DNA of 64,000 bases from a virus: positions 22,013 through 86,012 of the IMG/VR virus record IMGVR_UViG_3300025769_015982; one strand, written 5' to 3'. Each line of letters begins with the position of its first letter. The first letter of the stretch is position 1. The notes beneath the pieces are model-generated. The model was not told the origin of the DNA, did not search any database, and worked only from the letters and a program-made list of their open reading frames with translations. Positions 17,470-26,684 of the stretch are shown here, piece by piece. Position numbers and translations under genes: made by a program.

Positions 17470-18782
17470 AGCCAACTTGTATAGTTAGTTGTCCAATAGA
17501 TACCTTTAGTGGATATGGACATCGTTCACGTGATTTTGTTCGATCACTTATAGAAGCCAAAAGTAATGATTGGGATATTAAAATTATGCCTCAAAAATGG
17601 GGAAATACCCCATGGGGGTTTTTAGAAGAAACTGATCCTTTAAAACAGTATTATCTTACTCCTGGAGAACACCCCCAACCCGAGGTATGGATGCAAATTA
17701 CAATCCCTAATGAATTTCAAAAACAGGGAAAATACAATATAGGCATAACCGCTGGCATTGAATCTACATGCCCCCCTCCAGACTTTATAGAAGGAATGAA
17801 TAGAATGGATTTAAATTTAGTATCATCTAATTTTACTAAAAATACATTTCAATCCATTAATATTACCCAAAATGATAAGCAGGGGAACCCGGTTAAAGAG
17901 GTAAAACTAGAAAAACCTATTGAAGTTTTACTTGAAGGTTTAGATACAGGAGTTTATTTTAAAGAACCTAATAAATCAGGACTATTAAATAATATTGATG
18001 AAAGTTTTTGTTTTTTATTTACAGGCCACTGGTTACCTGGTAATTTTGGGGAAGATAGAAAAGATGTAGCTACCTTAATTAAAACATTCCTAAAAACATT
18101 TAACCAAAGAGGATCTAAACCAGCATTACTTTTAAAAACTAATAAAGTAGATTATAGTCTTTTGGATAAAGAAGAAATTCTTAAAAGTATAAGGGAAATT
18201 AGAAATCAATTTGAATATAAAAATAATCTTCCTAATATTTACATTCTCCATGGCGAATTTACTAATGAAGAGTTAAATAAAATTAACAATGACCCTAAAG
18301 TTAAAGCATTTGTTTCTTTTACTAAAGGTGAAGGTTTTGGTCGTCCATTACTTGAACAAGCAATTACGGGTAAACCTGTAATTACAACTAACTGGAGTGG
18401 TCATACTGATTTTATTCGCCCTGAATATAATGTATTGCTTGGGGGCGAATTAAAAAATATTCATAAATCGGCTGCTAATAATTGGCTATTAGAACAAGCC
18501 CAATGGTTTGATGTTAATGAAGAAATAGCTTCTAAAGCTATGAAAAATGTTTATAAAAATTATAAAAAGTATATTGAGCAAAGTAGAAAACAAACTAAAT
18601 GGTTAAAAGAAAACTTTAGTCAAAATAAAATGACTGAAACATTAAAACAGTATATGGATAAAGTAGGTATAGTATCTAATGTTCCTTTACAATTACCACA
18701 GTTAAAGAAATTAAATAGTTCTCCTACAAATACTGAACCCCCAAAACTTAAACTCCCTCAACTTAAAAAAATACCAGTATGA
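17466..18782 (+). CDS. Glycosyltransferase, GT-B fold (GT4-like)
   Basis: 438 residues. SCPIDTFSGYGHRSRDFV forms the N-terminal Rossmann start with a glycine-rich loop, and VSFTKGEGFGRPLLEQAITGKPVITT is the C-terminal donor-binding E-x7-E motif. The last 40 residues are a Pro-Lys-Leu repeat-like tail (LQLPQLKKL ... LKLPQLKKIP), probably flexible. Likely works in sequence with the preceding glycosyltransferase. Confidence 0.82.
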   Translation: MKPTCIVSCPIDTFSGYGHRSRDFVRSLIEAKSNDWDIKIMPQKWGNTPWGFLEETDPLKQYYLTPGEHPQPEVWMQITIPNEFQKQGKYNIGITAGIESTCPPPDFIEGMNRMDLNLVSSNFTKNTFQSINITQNDKQGNPVKEVKLEKPIEVLLEGLDTGVYFKEPNKSGLLNNIDESFCFLFTGHWLPGNFGEDRKDVATLIKTFLKTFNQRGSKPALLLKTNKVDYSLLDKEEILKSIREIRNQFEYKNNLPNIYILHGEFTNEELNKINNDPKVKAFVSFTKGEGFGRPLLEQAITGKPVITTNWSGHTDFIRPEYNVLLGGELKNIHKSAANNWLLEQAQWFDVNEEIASKAMKNVYKNYKKYIEQSRKQTKWLKENFSQNKMTETLKQYMDKVGIVSNVPLQLPQLKKLNSSPTNTEPPKLKLPQLKKIPV

Positions 18783-19234
18783 CAACAGAATTAATAAAAT
18801 GTCCTTGTTGTAATTCAGATGCTTGTTCCGTAACCACGAATAATGATGTTAAAATTTACTTATGTTGGACGTGTGGGATGACTACAACTAGTGAGTTAAT
18901 TGATGGTAGTAATTTTGAAAAAGAAAATTATGAACACACTGCAGAATTAATTAAAGATTTAAAACAAGTACATGATAATTTAGCTTGGTACCCTAAAGTC
19001 ATTAACTTACAAGAAAACGGAATGGTATTCCCTGAATGGAATAAACGAGTTAAAGATTGGTATTGGGCAGCTGTTAAAGCAATTCCTGTAACAGAGAAAG
19101 AAAAAGAAAAATACCCTGACCCTAATAATCCTGGTGAATTTTATAAATTTAAAACTGACATTAAAAATATAAAACGTTATGACAAGTTATGTTTTATGGA
19201 TGCCGCTGAAGAAATAGGAATGTTTGAACCATGA
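18779..19234 (+). CDS. Zinc-ribbon protein of unknown function
   Basis: 151 residues. Cys pairs CPCC and CWTC near the N-terminus suggest a zinc ribbon; the rest is charged with a WYWAAVKAIPV segment and no catalytic motif. Lies between two glycosyltransferase genes with 4 nt overlaps on both sides. Confidence 0.65.
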   Translation: MTTELIKCPCCNSDACSVTTNNDVKIYLCWTCGMTTTSELIDGSNFEKENYEHTAELIKDLKQVHDNLAWYPKVINLQENGMVFPEWNKRVKDWYWAAVKAIPVTEKEKEKYPDPNNPGEFYKFKTDIKNIKRYDKLCFMDAAEEIGMFEP

Positions 19235-19848
19235 AAATAAGTTACGCAATACCGGTCCACAATGAGTATAAAGAAATAGATAGATTACTTGAACATCTTC
19301 TTAAATATAAAAGAAAAGAAGACGAAATCGTAGTACAATGTGATCAAGGCAATACTACAGGAAATGTATATAAAGTATTAAATAAATACGAAAAGCAAAT
19401 TCATATAATTGAATTTCCCCTAAATAGAGATTTTGCAAATTTTAAAAATAATCTAAAAAATAATTGTGAAGGAGATTGGATTTTTCAAATTGATGCTGAT
19501 GAAATACCTGATGAATATTTAATTTCTACTTTACATGCTATTTTAAAAGAAAACCCAACTACTGAAGTATTTTGGGTTCCTAGGATTAATACAGTACATG
19601 GTATAACAAAAGAACATATCCAAAAATGGAGGTGGATTGTAGACCACGATGGAAGAGTTAATTTTCCTGATTACCAATGTAGAATCCTCCAAAATACTCC
19701 TAAGATACAATGGGTTAGTAAAGTCCATGAAGTATTACATGGACATAGTAGCCAAACTAAGTTACCCCAAAACGATGAATTTTGTCTTATTCATCCTAAA
19801 TCTATTGAAAGGCAAGAACACCAGAATAAACTATATAGTGCAATATGA
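19231..19848 (+). CDS. Glycosyltransferase family 2-like (GT-A)
   Basis: 205 residues, short for GT2. ISYAIPVHNEYKEIDRLLEHLL is the N-terminal nucleotide-binding start and FQIDADEIPDEYL carries the DxD metal site with its D-E-x-P follow-up. A VHEVLHGHSS His segment near the end is typical of WaaE-like GT2 enzymes. It transfers a sugar, possibly to a lipid or oligosaccharide core. Confidence 0.82.
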   Translation: MKISYAIPVHNEYKEIDRLLEHLLKYKRKEDEIVVQCDQGNTTGNVYKVLNKYEKQIHIIEFPLNRDFANFKNNLKNNCEGDWIFQIDADEIPDEYLISTLHAILKENPTTEVFWVPRINTVHGITKEHIQKWRWIVDHDGRVNFPDYQCRILQNTPKIQWVSKVHEVLHGHSSQTKLPQNDEFCLIHPKSIERQEHQNKLYSAI

Positions 19849-20714
19849 TTTTTTGGAGAATATTTAACAATACTTTATACCCCGTAAAAGAAGTAGAAAA
19901 GTTAGGATTTGAAAAATCTGAAGGATTAAGAATCCCTGATGAATATTTAGAATCTCGTAATTTTACTGTTTTAAGGACTATAAAAGGTATAGGTGATTGG
20001 GGTATTATTTCTGCTATGCCTCGACTGTTAAAAACTAAATATCCTGATTGTAAAGTATTTATACCTTCTAATAAACTTTTTAAAAAATTATTTGATATAG
20101 ATACTAATATAATGTATGATATTTTTTCAAATAATCCCTACGTAGATGGATTTTCGGATGAAATACAAGGAGAAATATTTCATGATCATTACCGAATATA
20201 TGATAATGATAACCCTAATATTCCCTTATTAGAACAAATGTTAAAATTTTGGCAATTTGAGGAACATGAATATCAAGATTCACAACCTGAACTTTATTGG
20301 TCGGACGAAGAAAAACAGTTAGGAGATGCTATTATTGAAAAGTACACAAAGAATCAAGAATTTGGTGCATTACTTATATCGGAAAGATTTGGCACACAAT
20401 TTGGAAAATACGATGAAGTTAGTTATATTAATGATTATAAAAAAATAAATAATTTATTAGACAAATTTCAATTACCCTATTTTTATTGGACTTACAAACC
20501 TTTAGCATCATTTAATTTTAACACTGTAGATCCTATTTTAGATATGCACAATATGGATTTAAGACTACAATTATACATTAAATCTAAAGCCAAAGTAAAT
20601 ATTAGTAACCAATGTGGTACAAACCATTGTGTAGTTAGATATTCAGACGTTTATGAGGTTAAAAGACAATCTATACTAGGATTAAATTTTGTAAAAGGAG
20701 AAAATTACATATGA
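19845..20714 (+). CDS. Glycosyltransferase family 9-like (heptosyltransferase-like)
   Basis: 289 residues. FTVLRTIKGIGDWGIISAMPRLLKTKYPDCKVFIP is similar to the start of ADP-heptose:LPS heptosyltransferases (glycine-rich loop, then P-x-LK-x-x-YP), and NPYVDGF matches their N-P-x-I-D-x-V signature. A C-terminal SNQCGTNHCVVRY resembles the GT9 G-P-T-x-H-x-A-P region. Clear GT-B flavour, weaker than the GT4 calls. Confidence 0.6.
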   Translation: MIFWRIFNNTLYPVKEVEKLGFEKSEGLRIPDEYLESRNFTVLRTIKGIGDWGIISAMPRLLKTKYPDCKVFIPSNKLFKKLFDIDTNIMYDIFSNNPYVDGFSDEIQGEIFHDHYRIYDNDNPNIPLLEQMLKFWQFEEHEYQDSQPELYWSDEEKQLGDAIIEKYTKNQEFGALLISERFGTQFGKYDEVSYINDYKKINNLLDKFQLPYFYWTYKPLASFNFNTVDPILDMHNMDLRLQLYIKSKAKVNISNQCGTNHCVVRYSDVYEVKRQSILGLNFVKGENYI

Positions 20715-21427
20715 ACAAAAAAGTAATATACACATCTATATTCGGTAATTATGATACGTTACCTGATATAACCTATTACCCCCCAGGTTTTGATTTTATA
20801 TGCTTTACGGATTCTGATATACAAGCATTAGGGTGGAAGGTAATTAAAGTTCTTCCTCTATATAATGATAATACAAGGAATGCTAAGAAATATAAGATAT
20901 TACCTCATAGATATTTAAAAGATTATGAAATAAGTATTTATATTGACGGTAATTTTTCTGTTACTAAGGATATTAATAAATTAATTGATTTATATTTAAT
21001 AGATGCAAATGCCGCTTTTCATAATCACTCTAAAACTGCATTAGATCCTCGAAATTGTATATATCAGGAAGCTAATATTATACTATCATTTGGTAAAAGA
21101 AATATGCAACTTTGGCCTGAAAGAGGTATGTTAAACTATAAAGATAACCCTGAAACTATAATAAAACAGGTCCAAAAATATCAAAGTGAAGGATATCCTC
21201 AAAATAATGGTTTAATAAAAGGTGGTATTATTTTACGTAGACATAATGAAAAGGAATGTATAACTGCAATGGAAAATTGGTGGTCCGAAATAAAATATCA
21301 TAGTAAACGAGATCAATTAAGTTTTAATTATGTTGCATGGAAAACTAATTTTAAATTTAATTATATGCCCCACGACATCCGCAATAGCGAATATTTTTCA
21401 TATAATAAACATAACCACCAAAAATGA
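20711..21427 (+). CDS. TOD1/MUCI70 (DUF616)-like glycosyltransferase
   Basis: 238 residues. [28 protein letters not shown], the [14 protein letters not shown] helix and SIYIDGNF (place of the DxD) are the DUF616 pattern; [10 protein letters not shown] follows near the end. The family is believed to be GT-A glycosyltransferases acting on surface glycans. Overlaps its neighbours by 4 nt. Confidence 0.72.
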   Translation: MNKKVIYTSIFGNYDTLPDITYYPPGFDFICFTDSDIQALGWKVIKVLPLYNDNTRNAKKYKILPHRYLKDYEISIYIDGNFSVTKDINKLIDLYLIDANAAFHNHSKTALDPRNCIYQEANIILSFGKRNMQLWPERGMLNYKDNPETIIKQVQKYQSEGYPQNNGLIKGGIILRRHNEKECITAMENWWSEIKYHSKRDQLSFNYVAWKTNFKFNYMPHDIRNSEYFSYNKHNHQK

Positions 21428-22167
21428 TCGAATTAGATAAAATAGTAAAATGGGCTAAAAATAATAATTTAGTTTATAAATTAAATCCTAATTATTCTTC
21501 TTCTCACTTAATAAAATCACCTTGGAATATTAAAGAATCAACTTCTTATAATATTTCATTTATAACCCAAGGATGGGTAAGTAATAATGCTGGAGTTGTA
21601 TTTGCCTCAGAAACCCCTGAACATATTGACTCATTATTAGTTATAATCACAACCAGCCCAAAATACCATTTTATAAAGTGCATCAATGAATTTTTTAAAC
21701 CTAATAAATGTGTAGTAACTAAAGGTAAGAATGTTCAAATAGGTCAAAATTGTTCTATAGGGAACGATGGTTTTCAGTATGTGCATGGACCTAAAGGTGA
21801 TATAGTAAAATTCCCTCACTTTGGAAACATTATTATAGAAGATAATGTAGAAATTGCTAATAATGTATGCATTGATAGGGGTGCTTTAAGTAATACTATA
21901 ATCCGTAAAGGAGTAAAAATAGATAATTTAGTACACATTGCACACAATGTAGAAATAGGAGAAAACACTATGGTAGTAGCATTAGCCATGATTGCGGGAA
22001 GTGTTAAAATTGGAAAAAATTGTTGGATTTCTCCTTCTAGTAGCATTAGAGAACAGCTTACTATTGGGGATAATGTTTTAATAGGATTAGGGGCAGTTGT
22101 AATAAAAGATGTTGAATCAAATTCTGTTATGGTAGGTAATCCTGCCAAGCTATTAAGAAAACAATAA
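21424..22167 (+). CDS. LpxD-like hexapeptide-repeat acyltransferase
   Basis: 247 residues. The C-terminal half is a left-handed beta helix built of imperfect hexapeptides, with [30 protein letters not shown] and [21 protein letters not shown] carries the His expected for catalysis in LpxD. The N-terminal half lacks an obvious LpxD uridine domain. Probably N-acylates an amino sugar of the cluster rather than making lipid A, but both are possible. Confidence 0.75.
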   Translation: MIELDKIVKWAKNNNLVYKLNPNYSSSHLIKSPWNIKESTSYNISFITQGWVSNNAGVVFASETPEHIDSLLVIITTSPKYHFIKCINEFFKPNKCVVTKGKNVQIGQNCSIGNDGFQYVHGPKGDIVKFPHFGNIIIEDNVEIANNVCIDRGALSNTIIRKGVKIDNLVHIAHNVEIGENTMVVALAMIAGSVKIGKNCWISPSSSIREQLTIGDNVLIGLGAVVIKDVESNSVMVGNPAKLLRKQ

Positions 22168-22175
22168 TATAAAAG

Positions 22176-22979
22176 ATGGAAAATATAGTTTTTATACCTT
22201 ATATAAAAAGAAATAAATCATTAGGAAATTCTGGTGTAGCTAAACCCCGGTGGGATACTGGATATGATTATGGGATAGATTCATGGAAAAAATGGTCTAA
22301 CAAAAATAATTGTAAACTTATAATTATGGACGAATTAATGCTCCCCGAAGAGGAAATGTTAATTACGTGGCAAAGGTGGAATGTTTTAAACATATTAGAG
22401 CATAACAATGTTGATTATAATCAGGTTTTAGTAGTAGATGCTGACAGTATTGTACATCCAGATTGTCCCAATTTTTTTGAATTAACTGATAATAAGTTTA
22501 CTTCTCAAATTACTGACGGGTGTTATGAATGGGTTAACAGAGCTATCCGAGGTTACTCACAAACATTTTTTAATAAAAAAAATTGTCTTAAACCTTATGA
22601 ATTTTTCCAAACAGGTTTTGTTATTTGTAATAAAACCCATAAGGAATTTTTTGATAAAGTATTTAAATTTTATTGGGAAAATAAGAATAACATAATTAAA
22701 TCATATGATACTTTAAAAACAGGTAGTGATATAGCTCTTTTAAATTGCCTTAGAAAGGAGTATAATATTGAACTAAATATTTTGCCTAGAGAGTATAGCA
22801 TTATGGATGTAACTAGGAAAAATTTATTATATTATGATAATAGACAATGGTGGGAAGATAGTTTAGAAAATTTAATAAATTCTGGTTGGATATACCAGTT
22901 TACTTCTATACCCGAAAATTCTTTAAATAGAGACCGAAAATATTGGATGGAAAGAATACATAAAGAACTAAGTATATGA
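22176..22979 (+). CDS. GT-A type glycosyltransferase-like protein
   Basis: 267 residues. VLVVDADSIVHPDCPNF carries a DAD metal motif, FFQTGFVICNKTHKEFF is the later acceptor-side strand, and SDIALLNCL the helix that follows in GT-A folds. Family number not assigned. Confidence 0.65.
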   Translation: MENIVFIPYIKRNKSLGNSGVAKPRWDTGYDYGIDSWKKWSNKNNCKLIIMDELMLPEEEMLITWQRWNVLNILEHNNVDYNQVLVVDADSIVHPDCPNFFELTDNKFTSQITDGCYEWVNRAIRGYSQTFFNKKNCLKPYEFFQTGFVICNKTHKEFFDKVFKFYWENKNNIIKSYDTLKTGSDIALLNCLRKEYNIELNILPREYSIMDVTRKNLLYYDNRQWWEDSLENLINSGWIYQFTSIPENSLNRDRKYWMERIHKELSI

Positions 22980-23401
22980 AAAAGATTATAGGTTTTACTA
23001 GTGGATATTTTGATATCATGCACCCAGGACATGTTATGATGCTACAAGAATGTAAAAGATATTGTGACTACTTAATAGTAGCTGTAAATGAATATAAAAA
23101 TAAAACCCCCCAACCTGATGGGAGATTTAAAAACGAACCCATATGGAATCCTAATGAGAGATTATTGATGGTTTCATCTTGTAAATATGTGGATGAAGCT
23201 TTTTTGTATGATGGAGAACAGGAGTTATATAATTATTTAAAACATAATTTAGAAAGATTAGATGTTAGAATGGTAGGAGAAGACCATAAAGGTAAACCTT
23301 TTACTGGTAATGATCTAGATTTACCTATTATATTCAATAGTAGAAACCATAATTACAGTACTACTAACACTATTAAATTAATAATAGAAAAAAGAAAGTA
23401 A
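22976..23401 (+). CDS. Cytidylyltransferase/adenylyltransferase (GCT/HldE-C-like)
   Basis: 141 residues. GYFDIMHPGHVMML is the HxGH nucleotidyltransferase signature, with ERLLMVSSCKYVDEAF and a terminal NYSTTNTIKLI (the ST-x-I/K signature). The family activates glycerol-3-phosphate, heptose-1-phosphate or similar with CTP or ATP. The neighbouring GT9-like gene would fit a heptose; not proven. Confidence 0.85.
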   Translation: MKKIIGFTSGYFDIMHPGHVMMLQECKRYCDYLIVAVNEYKNKTPQPDGRFKNEPIWNPNERLLMVSSCKYVDEAFLYDGEQELYNYLKHNLERLDVRMVGEDHKGKPFTGNDLDLPIIFNSRNHNYSTTNTIKLIIEKRK

Positions 23402-24147
23402 TGAAAATTGAATTTATATTTTCGGAATTTGGGCCAAGAACCCAAGCCAATCAACAATGGGTTAATTCCATCCCCAGGTTAGATCCTACATATAGTTCTG
23501 TAAAAACTTACTTCCCCGAAGCTAACTTAGTTCTATATACAGATAGACCAGAAATTAAAAACGATTATAAAGATATTGAAGTAAGATTAATTGACGTAGA
23601 TAAAAGTCCTTTTAATAAAAAAAATCACAGATGGGGATGGCATTGTTGTGACTATTACCAAGTACTAGGATTATTAAATTCAAAAGCAGATATAGCAATT
23701 TCTTGTGATTCTGATCTAATGTTTATCTCTGATCAAGTAAAAACGTTAATCCCTATAATTGAAAAATTTGGAATATGTGTACCTACAAATGAAAGACAAC
23801 TAGTTAAAGTTGATGGCATACATACTAGGGGAAATGATGGAGATTATTACCTTGATGAAGATCAAAGTATGGGTAATCTATTAACATATGACTTATGGTG
23901 GGCTGGATTTAATACTAAAGATAACCGAGCTAGAAAGTATTTAGAAGAATTTTGTAATCTTATGAAAACCAACCCTAAAAGAGCCCCATTACAAATGACT
24001 CGAGCTGCATGGAATACAGGTATTTATCCATATTCAACCCCCCAACAGTGGGGTGTGGGTTCGGGTTATATTGGTTGTGGTAATGAAATTATATTACATG
24101 TAGGTCATAAAAATGTACAAGATTTTTATTTAGAAAAAAGTATATGA
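23401..24147 (+). CDS. Glycosyltransferase-like protein with DSD motif
   Basis: 248 residues. ISCDSDLMFI carries the DxD-like metal site; HRWGWHCCDYYQVL and WGVGSGYIGCGNEIILHVGH are other conserved-looking segments. GT-A fold is inferred from the Asp motif between a hydrophobic strand and the following helix. Family unassigned. Confidence 0.55.
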   Translation: MKIEFIFSEFGPRTQANQQWVNSIPRLDPTYSSVKTYFPEANLVLYTDRPEIKNDYKDIEVRLIDVDKSPFNKKNHRWGWHCCDYYQVLGLLNSKADIAISCDSDLMFISDQVKTLIPIIEKFGICVPTNERQLVKVDGIHTRGNDGDYYLDEDQSMGNLLTYDLWWAGFNTKDNRARKYLEEFCNLMKTNPKRAPLQMTRAAWNTGIYPYSTPQQWGVGSGYIGCGNEIILHVGHKNVQDFYLEKSI

Positions 24148-25496
24148 TTAAATTAATTATTTTTGACCTAGATGGTGTTTTAGTTGAAGCTAAACAAATC
24201 CATTATGATGCTTTAAATCAAGCTTTAGGGGAAAAATATGCTATAAGTTGGGATGAACATTTATCCACCTATGATGGTTTAAAAACTAACCAAAAATTGG
24301 ATATGCTTACACAACATAAAGGACTTCCTATAAGAGAACATTCTAGTATTTGGGCTAAAAAACAACAATTAACTTTAAAAGCCCTTAGTAATCTACAACC
24401 TAATTCTACTATTAAAAATACCCTTAGTAAATTAAGTAAAGAAGGGTATAAAATAGCGTGTTGTAGTAATTCTATTAGAAAAAGTGTATTAACTATGTTA
24501 TCTAAATTAGATTTAATTGAGTATATGGATTTAATTTTATCTAATGAAGATGTTAAAAATAGTAAACCCCATCCTGAAATATATTGGAAAGCTATTTCTA
24601 TGATGAAATGTTTACCAGAAGAAGTTTTAATTATAGAAGATTCTCCCTATGGCCTTTTAGCGGCTAATAGGAGCAAAAGCAATATTATGAGAGTTGGTTC
24701 CCCTTCAGATGTTACATACAATAACATTAGCAAATATTTAAAATCTAATAAAATGAACTTAACCCCTAAATGGAAAAATGACAAATTAAATGTTCTTATC
24801 CCTATGGCGGGTGCTGGGAGTAGATTTGAAGCCGCGGGTTATACTTTCCCTAAACCCTTAATTGAGGTTAAGAAAAAACCCATGATTCAGGTTGTAATAG
24901 AAAACCTTAATATAGATGCTAACTATATTTATGTTGTCCAAAAATCACATAGAGAAAAATATAATTTAGATACTCTTCTAGGATTACTAACCCCTGGATG
25001 TAAAATAGTAGAAGTAGATAGAATTACTGAAGGAGCAGCCTGCACAGCTTTATTAGCTAAGGAATATATTGATAATAATAATCCTTTATTTTTTGCTAAC
25101 TCAGATCAATTTGTAGAATGGGATTCAAATGAGTTTATGTATAAAATGCAAGAAACAAATGCTGATGGGGGTATTGTAACATTTAATGCTACCCACCCAA
25201 AATGGAGCTTTGCCAAAGTAAACGAACAGGGATTAGTTACTGAAGTAGCAGAAAAAAACCCCATCTCAGATATTGCTACTGTAGGATATTACTATTGGAA
25301 AAAAGGCTCTGATTTTGTAAAGTACGCAGAAGATATGATTAAGAAAGACATTAGAGTAAATAATGAATTCTATGTTTGCCCCGTATTTAATCAAGCTATA
25401 GATAATGGATCACATATTAGAACATTTAATGTTAGTGGAATGTGGGGTTTAGGTACTCCTGAAGATTTAAATTATTTTCTAGAAAATTATAAATGA
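24144..25496 (+). CDS. HAD phosphatase fused to sugar nucleotidyltransferase
   Basis: 450 residues in two domains. Residues 1-200: HAD hydrolase with IIFDLDGVLVEA (nucleophile Asp), CCSNS and IIEDSPYGLLAA (motifs II and IV). Residues 215-450: sugar-phosphate nucleotidyltransferase with VLIPMAGAGSRFEAAGYTFPKPLIEV, the GxGxR...KP signature, FFANSDQF, and GMWGLGTPEDLNYF at the end. The fusion suggests coupled dephosphorylation and NDP-activation of one sugar intermediate. Which sugar is not visible. Confidence 0.85.
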   Translation: MIKLIIFDLDGVLVEAKQIHYDALNQALGEKYAISWDEHLSTYDGLKTNQKLDMLTQHKGLPIREHSSIWAKKQQLTLKALSNLQPNSTIKNTLSKLSKEGYKIACCSNSIRKSVLTMLSKLDLIEYMDLILSNEDVKNSKPHPEIYWKAISMMKCLPEEVLIIEDSPYGLLAANRSKSNIMRVGSPSDVTYNNISKYLKSNKMNLTPKWKNDKLNVLIPMAGAGSRFEAAGYTFPKPLIEVKKKPMIQVVIENLNIDANYIYVVQKSHREKYNLDTLLGLLTPGCKIVEVDRITEGAACTALLAKEYIDNNNPLFFANSDQFVEWDSNEFMYKMQETNADGGIVTFNATHPKWSFAKVNEQGLVTEVAEKNPISDIATVGYYYWKKGSDFVKYAEDMIKKDIRVNNEFYVCPVFNQAIDNGSHIRTFNVSGMWGLGTPEDLNYFLENYK

Positions 25497-25942
25497 AACT
25501 AATTTCACATAGAGGTAATACGACAGGCCCCAATCCCCAACAAGAAAATCACCCTAATTATATTATAAACACTTTACATCAGGGGTATGATGTTGAAATA
25601 GATGTATGGTATAGTAAAAATAAGTTTATGCTAGGACATGATAACCCCCAATATAAATTTCCTTTTAACCTATTATTAAACTTTTATACAAAATTATGGA
25701 TACATTGTAAAAATATTGAAGCCTTAATTAAATTTAAAAATACAGATACTTTATCGAATCGATTAAATTATTTTTGGCACGAAAAAGATACAGTTACTTT
25801 AACGAGTAAAAATTACATATGGGCATATCCCGGAAACCAACCTATAACTAATAGTATAGCAGTTATGCCTGAAATAAATAATGATAACACATCTCAATGC
25901 ATAGGAATATGTAGTGATTATATAAAAAATTATAAAAAATGA
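25493..25942 (+). CDS. Glycerophosphodiester-phosphodiesterase-like (PLC-like) protein
   Basis: 149 residues. LISHRGNTTGP, ENHPNYIINTL, GYDVEIDVWYS and FMLGHDNPQY match the N-terminal half of the GDPD barrel: the HRG, E-x-D and H catalytic residues are all present. The second half of the normal domain (about 250 residues) is missing, so it is a short member. Such short versions sit in surface glycan clusters; the role is unclear. Confidence 0.72.
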   Translation: MKLISHRGNTTGPNPQQENHPNYIINTLHQGYDVEIDVWYSKNKFMLGHDNPQYKFPFNLLLNFYTKLWIHCKNIEALIKFKNTDTLSNRLNYFWHEKDTVTLTSKNYIWAYPGNQPITNSIAVMPEINNDNTSQCIGICSDYIKNYKK

Positions 25943-26676
25943 AAATAGCATTATGCATCTCTGGACAACCCCGGAATACAAATAGAGGTATCCCTAATAT
26001 ATTAAAACATTTAAACTTTGATTTTGATGTATTTCAACATGCTTGGTGGGATAGTAATTCTTCTGAAGAACTTTTTACAAAATCTAATGCTGCTAAGTTA
26101 AACGATATTGTAAGCGAACCTGTACATAACGATTGGATTACTTCAATGTACCAAAATTTTAATATTAAAAAGTTATTTCTAGAAACTCAGGTCCCTTTTA
26201 AAGTATCTAATTTATTAGAAGAAAGAAAAGCTTATTTCGCTAACGCTTTTAATATATATAGTAGTTTATATAGTATCTATATGTGTAATAAGTTAAAAAA
26301 AGAATATGAAAAACAAAATAATTTTAAGTATGACCTGGTAATAAGAACCCGATTAGATTTTGGGTTTAGTGAAATCTTAGATGTACAAAAATACAATGAT
26401 GGTCTAATACACGTGCCCAATGATTTTGGTTCCCATCGTTATGGTTTTAATGACCAATTTGCTATTGGCCCTAGTTCTAAAATGGATATATATGCAGATG
26501 CTTTTAATAATGTAGAAACCATCCTAAATTCAGGATATAATGATCCAATGGGTCATGAACAAATAATTCAAAAACATTTAGAAAATAATAATATAGAATT
26601 TATTTCAGAGGATTTTAAAAACTTTTTATGGAGACATGAAGGTAGTAGATCCCGTATTCATTCTATAGAAGGATAA
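25939..26676 (+). CDS. Glycosyltransferase-like protein (CISGQPR type)
   Basis: 245 residues. KIALCISGQPRNTNRG at the start and YDLVIRTRLDFGF mid-protein are typical of a conserved sugar-cluster protein; NDQFAIGPSSKMD and PMGHEQIIQKHL follow. The RTRLD motif substitutes for DxD. Predicted GT-A. Confidence 0.6.
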   Translation: MKIALCISGQPRNTNRGIPNILKHLNFDFDVFQHAWWDSNSSEELFTKSNAAKLNDIVSEPVHNDWITSMYQNFNIKKLFLETQVPFKVSNLLEERKAYFANAFNIYSSLYSIYMCNKLKKEYEKQNNFKYDLVIRTRLDFGFSEILDVQKYNDGLIHVPNDFGSHRYGFNDQFAIGPSSKMDIYADAFNNVETILNSGYNDPMGHEQIIQKHLENNNIEFISEDFKNFLWRHEGSRSRIHSIEG

Positions 26677-26684
26677 TAAAAATA

